NCBI GenBank assembly: GCA_016706595.1
Contig: JADJJH010000001.1
Span: 372,001-436,000 of the forward strand
Direction of reading: 5' to 3'
From: Bacteroidota bacterium
GTDB taxonomy: Bacteria; Bacteroidota; Bacteroidia; Chitinophagales; Chitinophagaceae
DNA: 64,000 bases
The translations under genes and the position numbers were made by a program. This document shows positions 9,217 to 23,300 of this stretch, in pieces; positions within the stretch are counted from its first letter, which is position 1; each line of letters begins with the position of its first letter. The notes beneath the pieces are model-generated. The model saw nothing but the letters and a program-made list of their open reading frames with translations. It ran no database searches and was not told the origin of the DNA.

Positions 9217-9346
9217 ACTATATAAAAAGTTCTCAATTTATTTTGTTCAGACCAATTAGGATTGAACAAATTTGGAATGAAATTAGGTTTCTATAGATCA
9301 GACTTAAACTAGATTTTAACGTAAGATGCCCTACTGTCATTTTGGT

Positions 9347-11539
<2,193 letters not shown>

Positions 11540-11736
11540 TTAAGAATAATTCGGCAAAATTAATGATTATCCGCTAGGAATGCGGCAAGGAAAAAATTTT
11601 CTTAATAAATTATCTTTATGGTGATTTATATAATTGATAGGATTTATATAAAAAGGAATTAAAATGATGATGTCTAGATGAGTTAGTACCTTATAAATTA
11701 TTGTCCACAAGAAACTTAATAATGAATTTACTATTA

Positions 11737-11770
11737 GAAAAGCCCGACTTGTTGAAAAGTCGGGCTTTTT
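11737..11770. terminator. Strong Rho-independent terminator
   Basis: AAAAGCCCGACT and AGTCGGGCTTTTT form a 12-bp stem with a short loop and T-runs on both strands. No annotated gene ends at it on the plus strand. On the minus strand it lies 45 bases after the small reading frame at 11816-11905, which suggests that frame or an RNA is transcribed. Confidence 0.85.
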
Positions 11771-11815
11771 AATTGCATTTAAAAAAAATTACTCAAGCAA
11801 AGTGTGGCAAGTTTA

Positions 11816-11905
11816 TCAACTAAAATAAAAAATCATACTGCTGATAAGAAGTGTTGCAATGGTTGCTTTTAAAATAATTGGGACTGCAAATTTTAGTGTT
11901 CTCAT
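11816..11905 (-). CDS. Possible 29-residue single-span membrane peptide
   Basis: An ATG-started frame encodes a 29-residue peptide beginning MRTLKFAVPIILK and ending ISSMIFYFS. It is one hydrophobic helix with a basic N-terminus, the typical form of a small bacterial membrane peptide. It is too short for routine gene calling. The support is the strong terminator that begins 45 bases after its stop codon on the same strand, in an otherwise empty 590-base gap. No clear ribosome site is seen, which is normal in this phylum. The rest of the gap (11906-12121) shows nothing recognisable. A chance reading frame in A+T-rich DNA remains possible. Confidence 0.38.
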   Translation of the reverse strand: MRTLKFAVPIILKATIATLLISSMIFYFS

Positions 11906-12121
11906 GATGAATATTTTAATAGAGTTTAGAATAAGGGAATTGAATTTTGTAAATAATTACCACTTTCAATTCTACAATAAATCTATCAGTTATTACGATA
12001 CATTAAAAATCTGTTGCGACTAAACCAAAGGAGAAATCGATGAAAATATGTATTGATTATTTAGGTTAGAAAAAATCCTGTTTGGTCTGTAAACTTCTTG
12101 ATGAGAGGTCAATTTCAATAG

Positions 12122-12547
12122 TCAGGATTTGCTTATCGACGTTTCGATCATTTTCTTCAGCACTTTTACATCGATATCGTCTAACTTATTGATATAAAGG
12201 CAACCTACACCTATTTTATGTTTGCCCAATTTTTGAAGTGCTTCGGCATGTTCCTGAATACCCACGCTAATGTACAAAGAGAGATTAGCCTTGCGAGGAG
12301 AGAACCCAATTTTTAACCAATCTACTTCTCGACCGGTGTTCGGACTTTTATATCTTTTCATACCGAAACCAATAATTGAATTACTCCATAAAATAGGCTC
12401 TTCTTTACTCGCTTTTTTCATCATTTCTAAAAGCACAAAACAATCTTTACGCTTTTGCTCATCTTCTATTAAATGAATAAATTCTTCAACGCTTGCGGCG
12501 GTAGGTTTCGTTTTGATTTCAACAAGTTTTGATTTTTTTTCTGACAT
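12122..12547 (-). CDS. DUF1801 (YdhG-like) domain protein
   Basis: The ATG at 12547 is preferred over a TTG six bases upstream. The 141-residue protein has the order seen in DUF1801 proteins: PTAASVEEFIHLIEDEQKRKDCFVLLEMM near the start, then EEPILWSNSIIGFGMKRYK, then WLKIGFSPRKANLSLYI and LGKHKIGVGCLYINKLDDID. These are small cytoplasmic proteins of the YdhG/iron-chaperone-like fold, with no agreed biochemical role. It has 29 bases to the secreted-protein gene upstream on the same strand. No regulatory site is visible. Confidence 0.78.
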   Translation of the reverse strand: MSEKKSKLVEIKTKPTAASVEEFIHLIEDEQKRKDCFVLLEMMKKASKEEPILWSNSIIGFGMKRYKSPNTGREVDWLKIGFSPRKANLSLYISVGIQEHAEALQKLGKHKIGVGCLYINKLDDIDVKVLKKMIETSISKS

Positions 12548-12576
12548 AGGCAACTATGAATTGTTTCTTTGCAAGA

Positions 12577-13200
12577 TTATAAAATCTTCACCAAGAGGTC
12601 GTCGAATGAAACCATTTCTGAATTTTCGATATATAGTTTTGCCGAGATGCCCTCTGTAATTGTAATCTCCTTTTTGAAAAGCATTTCTCCATTAGCATAA
12701 AAGGCAGCCTTGCCATCTTTGTAAAGAATTTCTAATTTGTTGTCGCCAAGATCTCGGGTTTTTATTGCACTATTTTCTCCCCAATCAACTATGGTTTCAT
12801 GCTTCTTTTCAATTGAATTGTATTTTAGTAGTCTTCGATTACCATCGCCATAAATTAAAAAATAATAATCACCGATAATGATTCCATAAGGTGAATACGT
12901 ATCATCGGTTTTCATATTTTTAATCCAATGAGTAGTTATTGAAATAGAAAAATTATTTCCGGGCAATTTTAAATCAGGTACTTTAATCCAGTATCCACCT
13001 TTAGTACTTAAATATTTTTTGCATTCTAGAATAAATTTTCCGCCTTCGATTTTTCGAACCACATCATGATCGCTTCCTAAATTCCATCCTCTCTCATTTT
13101 CATCAAAGTGATCTTCAACCAGCACTTTGCCTGATTGAGCACATACGATTGAAAATGGAAACAGGATTAAAAAGGTGAATAGTCGGTAATATTTTTTCAT
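12577..13200 (-). CDS. Secreted protein with a concanavalin/LamG-like beta-sandwich fold (DUF1080-like)
   Basis: The ATG at 13200 starts a signal peptide (KKYYRLFTFLILFPFSIVCAQ). The mature part opens with VEDHFDENERGWNLG, and further on has GGYWIKVPDLKLPGNNFSISITTHW, YGIIIGDYYFLIYGDG and ILYKDGKAAFYANGEMLF. The last resembles the end strands of lectin-like or glucosidase-like beta-sandwiches found in periplasmic and surface proteins. There is no T9SS tail and no lipobox. It may bind sugars or act as a small surface protein. The family assignment rests on pattern only. Confidence 0.6.
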   Translation of the reverse strand: MKKYYRLFTFLILFPFSIVCAQSGKVLVEDHFDENERGWNLGSDHDVVRKIEGGKFILECKKYLSTKGGYWIKVPDLKLPGNNFSISITTHWIKNMKTDDTYSPYGIIIGDYYFLIYGDGNRRLLKYNSIEKKHETIVDWGENSAIKTRDLGDNKLEILYKDGKAAFYANGEMLFKKEITITEGISAKLYIENSEMVSFDDLLVKIL

Positions 13201-13426
13201 AAAATTGAGATTTGAAAGGGTATTCATTCAGAACACTTTATGTAAGTAAAAATAGTAAACAGATTTAGCATTCGCAATATTTCACTTGAGATTGATTGAA
13301 ATATCTTTCAACGAAATTTGATAATTTAGGAACCTAATTTCGACTACTGGTTTCGATTGAAATGTAAATTTTATAATGGGTGATAGTTCGAATTGTATAT
13401 TAGGGTTGCAATAATTTAGTATTAAA

Positions 13427-14146
13427 CTAATTCATAGGTCTTTTAACATGAATACTAAGGTGTGGATTTTTAATCAGAATTTTCTCATCTAATTGATCAA
13501 CAATTTGATCTTGATTTAAATCTAGAAACTTCTCAATGAATATTTTATCATAAAGGTCTACATTGCCATCACCATTTATATCAGATCGGTTGAATCCAAA
13601 GATAAAATCCATATACGATTTGTCAATGAGGGTAAAATCAAAAAAATCTATAAAGCCATCTTGGTTAACATCACCAGATAAAAAAGCCCATTTGCCATAT
13701 TCTACCTGTATCATATTTTTCCCGTAAGCTTGTGAAGAGCTTCTTGTAAAATTGTATTTAACATGCTTTTTATTCAGTTTTATTGGATGAGAAGTCCAAG
13801 TTTCTATACCTCTTCTTGTTTTAATAGATATGAAATATTTGCCATCCATGCTTTTAATCGTACAATTTAGGATGCCATTTGTAGAAAGTATAGCTTGATA
13901 TGAATGTAATGTTTCATAAGGATAATTTTTGCTATGAACAAGAACGTGAAGAGTATCAACAATAAGTAAATTATTTGTTTTGCCTTGATTATGGAGTACG
14001 GGTTTCATTTTGCCATTTCCTGCATAGTACCCATGAATAAATAATTTGATGCTTATAGTAGTAGAGTCATGTATCGATCTATTTTTAGCTATAATCTGAT
14101 AGCCGTTAAATAATGCTAAGAAAAGTATTATGCTAAAGTGATTCAC
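13427..14146 (-). CDS. Secreted protein made of a Bacteroidota C-terminal beta module with dockerin-like calcium motifs
   Basis: The 239-residue protein has an N-terminal hydrophobic signal-like segment. It then has a module often seen at the end of large Bacteroidota surface proteins: IKLFIHGYYAGNGKMKPVL, YFISIKTRRGIETWTSHPI and YGKNMIQVEYGKWAFLSGDV. Three EF-hand-like calcium loops follow in dockerin style: DVNQDGFIDFFDF, DINGDGNVDLYDK and DLNQDQIVDQLDE. Here the module stands alone instead of ending a giant protein. It lies just beyond the end of the 3017-residue protein on the same strand, whose own C-terminus contains related elements (SIKHRNHMGVMT, EDVNMDGKVRY). A joint role at the surface is possible. 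The exact function is unknown. Confidence 0.7.
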   Translation of the reverse strand: MNHFSIILFLALFNGYQIIAKNRSIHDSTTISIKLFIHGYYAGNGKMKPVLHNQGKTNNLLIVDTLHVLVHSKNYPYETLHSYQAILSTNGILNCTIKSMDGKYFISIKTRRGIETWTSHPIKLNKKHVKYNFTRSSSQAYGKNMIQVEYGKWAFLSGDVNQDGFIDFFDFTLIDKSYMDFIFGFNRSDINGDGNVDLYDKIFIEKFLDLNQDQIVDQLDEKILIKNPHLSIHVKRPMN

Positions 14147-14261
14147 TATTTATTCTTACGTTAAAATAACAAACATACAAACATTGTTTTTTAAATCTCT
14201 TCCTGTATAGGTATCTTCTATTTGAAAATAAGTTTATTCAGACTAACGAGTACACAATAAA

Positions 14262-14310
14262 TAACCCCGAATCAATACACAACTACTTGAAGTGCATTTA
14301 TTCGGGGTTA
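14262..14310 (-). terminator. Hairpin terminator of the giant protein gene
   Basis: TAACCCCGAAT and ATTCGGGGTTA form a perfect 11-bp stem with a 27-base loop. It starts 26 bases beyond the stop codon on the minus strand and is followed by a weak T-rich stretch. Confidence 0.68.
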
Positions 14311-14336
14311 CCTGTGATTTCTAAAGTAAAGTAATT

Positions 14337-17300
14337 TTAGTTAGGTGTATGTTGAGAAAGCACTTTATTGGGTGTAGTTGCTCCAACATTACTTAAAATC
14401 GGAGCGCGGTCATTATCACTATTATTATATCTCACTTTACCATCCATATTTACATCTTCAATTCGATAACCATATACTGTATTATTTGGGGTGCCAACAC
14501 CCACTGTAATTAATATAGGGTCTTTATCATTGGTACTTCCATTATACTTCACATTTTTATTCGCATTGTCTTCACCACTCCATAGCGTTTGCAATCCACC
14601 TACTACTTTAGCCGGTGTATTATTGATAATACTACTTACACTATACAACGCACTTGATGTGAAATTTACATTTGCTGTGGTTAAACCTAATGTAATTGCA
14701 GATTGGGTCATCACGCCCATGTGATTTCGATGTTTGATACTCACATAATAATTACCTGATGGTAAACCAACAAACTCGATGGGTGAAATGCCATCTGAGG
14801 CGCTTACAATATCTCCATCACGTTGTAGTAATGCATTTTTATTAGCAACTATAATATTGCTATTTGTTACCAAACGAATTTCTACATGCACCCAATCAAC
14901 AATTGCATCATTGCCACTTATTGCGAGTACAGCCGGTGATGTTGTTTCTCCGCCGCCGCCGCCAATGCCTTGCTTAAAGTAGGGTGCCGAAGTATATGGT
15001 TCATTGATCGGAATTAAATTCAACACTCGTAAACTATCATACATCAATCCCGTTGCTGCGTTATACGGTCCGTTTAATATGGCCTTAGCAGCCATTTTAG
15101 GTGCAGTTGGTGTTTGAATAATGATTAAATCTAGATGTATCAAACTATCGCAATTCACTGAATTCACTAAGGTCGCTGTATACATTCCTGATTGAGTATA
15201 GGTCATGCCATTTACCGCCCAAGTATAAGTATTATTCGCCGTTTCAGTTATCACAGTATCGCTACTGTGCACTATGGTAATACAAAGTATATAAATGTGT
15301 GGACAACCATTTGGTCCGGTAGTTATATAGGTATACACTCCACTCAATGTATAGGTTGTTCCATTTACCGGCCAATAATAAAAATTACAAGCCGAATCGC
15401 AAAGACTCGTCGTAACGGTATTAGTTCCTAAGGTTAATATCAAAGTTGCTGTATGTAAACAACCCGATGTATTTAAGTAAGTATGTGTGTAAATTCCTGA
15501 AAGGGTATAGGTCACTCCATTTAATGGCCATGTATACATTTCGCAGGCGTTCACGGTAATAGTTGAACTTGTATTTTCGTTTATGGTAAGATGTAATACA
15601 TAAATTTGCGGACAAATATCTATACCCGTTCCGCCGCTTACTGTATGCGTATAAATTCCGGAAGCTGTATAAATTGCTCCATTTAAATTCCATGTATACG
15701 ATCCGCAAGCGGTAACATTTATATGGGTTGTGGTTGTATTGAAAATGGTGAGCAAGAGTGTACTCGTATGAATACATCCATTGCTATTTAGCGAAGTAAA
15801 CGTATAAGTGCCTGAAGCCGTATAAGTTTGTCCGTTTGCCGACCAATGATATTCATCACAAGCAATTATTTGGGTAATCGATTCTGTTGGTTGATTGATT
15901 AGTAAACATAAAACATAAATGTGCGGACAACCATTTGCACCTATCATGGTATACGTATATACACCTGAAGCAGTATAAGTTACGCCGTTTACCACCCAGG
16001 TATAATTGATACAAGCTGTGTCACAAATTGTGGTAACTGTAGTGGTATTTATTGTAAGCACAAGAGTGGTGGTATGCACACAGCCATTAGCATTTAGTGA
16101 AGTTGCCGTATACACACCCGAAGCTGTATACATGACTCCATTCACTGGCCATGTATAATAATTACAAGTAATAACAGTATCAGACGATGAAGTGCTTTGA
16201 TGAATTGTAAGCACAAGGGTTACGGTATGCGGACAACCTTGCGTATTCAAATAACTATGAGTATAAGTTCCGGATGTTGTATAAGTAACACCATTCAATA
16301 ACCATGTGAAGCTATCACAAGCCGTTGCAGTTTGTGTTGAACTTGTACTGTGATGAATCGTTAAATGTAAAGTAGTTACATGGGCACATCCATAGGTATT
16401 TGTGCTAGTATAGGTGTATGTTCCGGAAGCTGTATAGGTTACACCATTCAGCCCCCAAGTATAGGTATCACAAGCTGTTATATTAACAGAGGATGAAGTA
16501 GCCGGATGAATAGTTAAATGAAGTATTGATATGTGCGGACAACCCTGTAAATTAATAGAAAAATGTGTATAGATGCCGGATGCCGTATAGGTCATACCTG
16601 TTAATGGCCATGTATACGAATTGCACATAGTTACATAATGATGTGATGTGCTACTATGATTTATTACAAGATTTAAAATAGCAGTATGAACACACCCCAT
16701 CGTATTTAAACTAGTATAAGTATACGATCCCGAAGCCGTATAAGTTTGTCCGTTAGCAGCCCATGTCCAAGTATCGCAAGCAATTACATTTTGAATACTC
16801 GATGTATTTGGATTAATAATTAAATTCAATGTAGCAGTATGAACACAACCCATAGTATTTAAACTAGTATACGTATAGGTTCCTGAAGCGGCATAAGTTA
16901 ATCCATTCAGTGCCCAAGTATACGAACCACATGTTGTAATATTAGTTATACTATTTGTGTTTTGATTGATCGTTAAAATCAAGGTAGAAGTATGTACACA
17001 ACCACCGGCAATGAGTGTGGTATGGGTGTATGTTCCTGAGGCAGTATAGGTTTGTCCGTTTGCTGGCCATGTATATGAATTACAAGCGGTTATTGTTGTT
17101 GAACTGCTTGTATTTGGGAAAATGGTAAGACATAAAATATAAATATGCGGGCAACCATTTGTGCCAATGGTAAATACTGTATAGGTGCCTGAAGCTGTAT
17201 AAGTAACCCCATTCACCGTCCATGTATAGGCATTACAAGCTGCTACAAAGGAGGTGGTTATTGTTGAAGGGTTGATGGTGAGTTGTAAAATGTTAGTATG

Positions 17301-20300
17301 TATACAACCTGAAGGTAATAAGGTAGTATGGGTATACGTGCCCGATGCAGTATATGTTATTCCATTCCAAGTATATGAATCGCATGCCGTAATTTGGGTT
17401 GTACTTTCACTATTTGGTGTAATGGTCAATTGAAGTATTAAAGTGTCAATACAACCTTCAATATTTTGAATAGTATGTGTGTAGGTTCCAGAACTTGTAT
17501 AGGTTACACCATTAGCCGTCCAGGTATACGAGCCACATGCCATTGCACTTATGGTTGATGAACTGCCATGTAAAATATTTAAATTCAAAGTGGCGGTATG
17601 CGTGCATCCATAAGCATTTAAATAAGTATATGTATATGTACCGGAAGTGGTATACGTAATGCCATTCACCGGCCATGTATACGACTCGCACTGCGAGATA
17701 TTGCTTACACTACTTGTATTTGGCAAAATCGTTAAACATAAAACATATACATGCGCACAACCGCTTATTGAATCTTGTGTTATTACATAATAGGCACAAC
17801 CATTGCAGCTAAAGGTATAGGTTTGGCCATTTACCGGCCATGTATACGAACCACATGCAGTTATATAATATGGGGTAACGATAGTATAATTGATGGTGAG
17901 TACTAATGTAGAAACATGCACACAACCATTTGCATTGATAGAGGTAAAGGTATAGGTGCCGGATGCTGTATAAGTCACTCCATTTACATACCAAGTATAT
18001 GAATCGCAAGCAATCACCGTATCAGCCGAAGAACTACCCGGAACGATATTCAACAATAAACTATCTATATGCGGACAACCATTGGCGGCTATATAACTAG
18101 AAGTGTATATTCCGGAAGCAGTATAGGTTACTCCGTTTACTATCCAAGTGTATGGCCCGCAAGCTGTTATTGAGGTTGATGATGATGTGCCCGTGGTTAT
18201 CGTTAAAAATAATTGATAGAATGCCGGGCAACCCACTGCATTTATGTTGGTAAATGTATAATTTCCGGAAGCCGTATATGTAACTCCATTGATTGGCCAA
18301 GTATACGAGCCACAGGCAGTTACTTGTAAAATAGAATCGGTGCTGTGATTAATAATTAATATTAAAATTTCAGTATGCTCGCAACCAGTCAGTGGATCTG
18401 TGATTACATATGTATACGTTCCAGAAGTATAATAAGTGATACCATTTACAGCCCAAGTATAATAATCACATGCTGTTATTGTTGTGGTATTAATGGTTCC
18501 TGTATTTAAGGTTAGTATCAACGTGTCAATTTGTAAACATCCATTCGATGTGGTGATTGTGTTTGTATAAATACCAGACATGGTATAAGTTACGCCATTT
18601 ACCACCCAAGTATAGGATGGCGAACAAATAGTTATCGTACCACTACTACCAATAACCGGAACAATATTTAAATTCAAAATATCCGTATGTAAACATCCAA
18701 ACGTATTGAGTGAAGTACAAGTATAAGTACCTGATGTGGTATAAGTCACTCCATTGCAAGCCCATGTATAATTGCCACATGAGCTTACATTCATTGCTAA
18801 CTCAGTATCTTTATTAATGATTAATTGAAGAGTATCATATGTTATACAGCCATTCACCGGGTTAAGAGTTGAATGGGTGTAAGTTCCTGAAACTGTATAA
18901 GTAATACCATTAACTGTCCAAGTATAAAAATTACAAGCTACTGCAGTTGTATTGCTTCCTATGCCTGTATTAATGACAAGATTTAATGTATCGTATTGCG
19001 GACAACCCGATGCATTGATACTTGAACTAGTATAAATTCCGGTGGCAGTATACGTAACACCATTTATAACCCAAGTATAGGTGCCACAAGTTGTTGCATT
19101 GGTGTACGAAGATGTACTTGGAACTACATAAATATAATACACATTAGATGTATCTATACAGCCATTTGGTCCTACTACTATCACTGATAAATTATGGGCA
19201 CCAAGTGATAATGAATTTAAATTTAATGAGGCGCCTGTGCCTACAATACTTGTGTACGGAGGTGCATTATCGTACCAGGTAATGGTATATCCAGAAATGT
19301 TACCACCTAATGAAGCCAACGGTAAAAAGATGGTTTCGTTTTGGCATATTGTATCACATCCTTCAGGAAATAAACTTAAATCCGGACTATCTTGAATCAT
19401 CTGTGAAGCCGAATTTGTGCAACCTGTTAATCCATCAGTTACCTGAACATAGTAGATTCCGCCAACAGAAGCAATTAAAGTATTCGTGGTAGATAAAATA
19501 TTGTTGAACCCACTGAGTGTCCATGCCCAAGCCGGACTAGATGCATTTGTAACAGCGGTGAAAGTGTATAAATTATTTGAACATAATTGTGGAGGATTTC
19601 CGGTTACGTTAATTACAACGGTTGGTAATGGACTGAAAATAACATTCACCGAATCAACACTTATACAACCATTGCTTGCAGTGATTGAAACTTTAATTAA
19701 GTGTGAGCCTAAAGTAAATGGCATAGTTCCTACTGTATCACTCAACGAATTGCTGCTTCCTATTTGTTCAACTATACCATCTACTTCCCAAACATAAAAA
19801 CAACCTACACATGATGGTACAGTAACAGTATACATATCACCCATACATTTGCTGCCGCTAAAATTCATCGAAGTACTTGGTGATTGATTTACCGTAACCA
19901 CAATAGTATCTGATTGTACACCACAACCTAAAGGATTGTTAGCGGTAAATGAATAATTGCCGGTTTGGGTTGCATAATAAATTGGTGAGGTAGCACCCGA
20001 AATCGCCACACCATTATTGAGCCATTGATATCCTGTATAACCTGCACATGCATTTAATTTCACTGAATCACCAGAACAGAATGTAGTTAAGCCGGTAACT
20101 ATAATATTGCAAACCGGTGCTGCAATAATTGTAATTGGTTTACTCACTGTATCCTTGCAGCCAAAAGCATCGGTAACTCTATGGGTTATCATAAACGTTC
20201 CGGTGCTAGCATAGGCATGAATAGTTGGGCTAGTTCCTGATGAGGTTGCATCGCCAAAATCCCAATAGTTGATAGGTGCAGGTACAAGATTATTCAAATT

Positions 20301-23300
20301 AACCGCCGTGCCAACACATGAATTAGTTACATTAAAATCTGCATCAGGTAAAGTGATGGTAATGCTTTCGCTATAACTTACTGTGCAAGGATTTGGTGCC
20401 GATGAAGTAACCGTTTGTGTAATAATATAGGTACCCGATTGTGTGATTGTTAATACCGGACTTGCAATGGCATTATTATTAAATGAAGTGCCTGCAACCG
20501 GACTTACTGTCCAGTTATAATTTGTGATGGTAGCAGGTGAAGCAACGGTCGATAAATCACTCAATGTGATAACACCACAATTATTATTTTTCAAAAACTT
20601 AGCCGCAACCGGAACTGTTACAAAGGTGTCTTTACATGCTGCACACGTTGTACTGTCGGCAAGTTTAATGAGTACACAAACCCGAATAGTTTTAATGCCA
20701 ATGCTGTTATAAGTTTTAGTTGTATTTGAAAAATTAGTTGAATTATCTTCTAAATGGGTAATGCTCATTGAGCCAGGAATAATATAAGCGCCACTTACGA
20801 GCGAAGCAGAAATGGTAAATGGATTACAACCTGTTATTCCATTAATGGCCATAGCTGCCGGCATACTACAACCAACACCTTGTCCGTTGCCGCCAACACA
20901 AGTAATCACCGATATATTAATTAAATTAGAAGTATCTGTACAGCCATTCTTTGTAACCACACACGTGAAATTAAATACACCAATGCTTGGTACTAATCCG
21001 GAATTTACTAATAAAGAATCTGTTGTTGCAGCCGGAATTAAAATTCCATTTTTATACCATTGATAAGTATATCCAATGCCACTCACCGCATATAATTTCA
21101 TATTCGGTAAGTTTGGATTACAATAAACGATTGGGCCATTTGCATAAATAGAAGCAACTGGTCGTCCAATATTGGGTACATTATAAGTCGAGTTAACTAC
21201 GCATCCAGCCGGAGTAATTAATTGAACTGTATAATGACCTGGATAATTTAATCCACTTAAGGTATTTGTAAAAGATGTGACCGGAGGGGCTTCTAAATGC
21301 GACCAACTAAATGAACCGGTTCCGGTTGAGGTAAGGGTAACGCCACCCGGACAAAGATTTCCTGTTTGTGTAATCGTTGGGGCAATAGGTTCGTTAATAG
21401 TAATTGCAATGGAATCATTATTGCAAATTCCATAATGAAGGTAAACTACATTGGCTCCACCAGGATTATTATTGCCATGCCATTTTATTTGAACAGGATT
21501 TGCACCTGGCGCACTTAATACGGTTCCAAATTGAGCCGGACTAATATACCAATCAAAGCCAGAAGCGATATTGTTAATTGTATAGGTTTCAGTAGCATCA
21601 GCACAAACATTTAAGTTGCCGCTAAGAGAAGGAGTAGGGTATGGATACACAATTTTTGTAAAAGAATTTGAAGGGCAATTATTAGCATAGGATGTTTGAG
21701 TAACGCTAATACTATAAGGCCCAGTTGGATTCCACGCTATTTGAACTGAATCATTATTTGACCCTAAATTTGTTCCGGTTCCACCTATGATAGTCCAATT
21801 AAATGAACCCGCCATATTGGATGTAGCAGCATACACACTCGTTCCCCCACCACAAATACTATCCGGTCCGGTAATTGCACTAATTACCGGAATAGGATAA
21901 ACGATAACTGAATACGAAGCTGCACCACAAACTATACCGCCTGATACTGGTGTTGCAGTAACGACATACGTGCCGGCATTTGCCCAATTTACATTGATGG
22001 TTGCTGTTCCATTACCACCTGTGATAGTTGCCCCAGTTGGTGTGATAGTCCAGTTGCAATTCACATTCGTAAAGGGAGAAGCAATATGCGCATTGTAATT
22101 TCCATTTTGACCAGCACATCTTTTTACTGGTCCGGTTATGGCCATCTCAGGTAATACATTTACAACCAGTGTACCGGTACCTCCACAATTTAATGCGGTA
22201 TCATAGTACACACAGGTAATGGTATAAGTACCTATAGTATTCCAAGTAGTAGAAATTTGCGTTGTATTGGTATTATTACCGGTGATGGGTTGTGAGCCAC
22301 TAATGCTCCATGCATAGGTTGTGCCCGGCCATGTGGGTAATGAATAAGCACTTGTTGTTCCTACACAAACCGTTGAACTGCCATTAATGGTTGTTGAAGT
22401 TGGAATAATGGGTACAGTAATATCGGTTCCATTAGAGCAAAATCCCGGACAACCCGGAACATCTAAATGTATATTTCCTTGTGGATTTCCTGATCCCCAC
22501 TGAATGGTAATGCATGGAGACGTAGACGGATTTGCCGAAGTAATTACGCCACCAGTGATTACCCAATTATACGTACTGCAAATAGCACTTGTACAATAAG
22601 TTGAAGTTTCGCCAGCGCAAACGGTGGCTATGCAACTAATATCAGGACCAGGCAATGAATTAATGATTACGGTATGACAAACCGAATCGGTACAAGTAGG
22701 ACAAGAACCAAATGGGGCTTGACCGGTACCACCCGCGCTGCTTGTTACAGTTAAACAAACCACATAAGTTCCTGGATTTGTATAGGCATGAACAGGGTTT
22801 GCTGCATTCGAAGTAAAGCCATCTCCAAAATTCCAGAAATAAGAAACCGCGCCAACCGATGCTGATGAATTGAAAGTGATATTGGTAGGGTTATTGAAGC
22901 AAGCAGGGTTTGGTGAACTACTAAAAGCCGCAATAGGATTTGGAATTAAATTGAAATATAATACAGTTTGTCCGGTACAGCCCATAGTACCCACACCTCC
23001 ACCGGGAATATGCCACTGAATTTGTACTATACCACTGGTGGTTCCTCCCCAATTAATCGTAAATGCAAAATTGGTATTCGAAACTAAAGTTCCACCGGAT
23101 ACCAAAATTGTATCAATAACCATCGTAGGGTAGGTACACAATCCAGCTGTTCCGTAACTATAGGGATACAATGTGTACTTCATAGAAGTATTCTGGCATG
23201 CCTTTATTTTTGTTGAATCGGTATTGGTGAATAAGGATTCGCCATTAGTGGTTTGCGACCGATGTAATTCTAAAAAATTACAATTAATCGTATCATGCAC

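Noticed and set aside
15421..18300. Several 60-118 residue reading frames on both strands inside the giant repeat gene
   Set aside because: They are other-frame shadows of the 153-bp coding repeats and mirror its periodicity; none has independent motifs.
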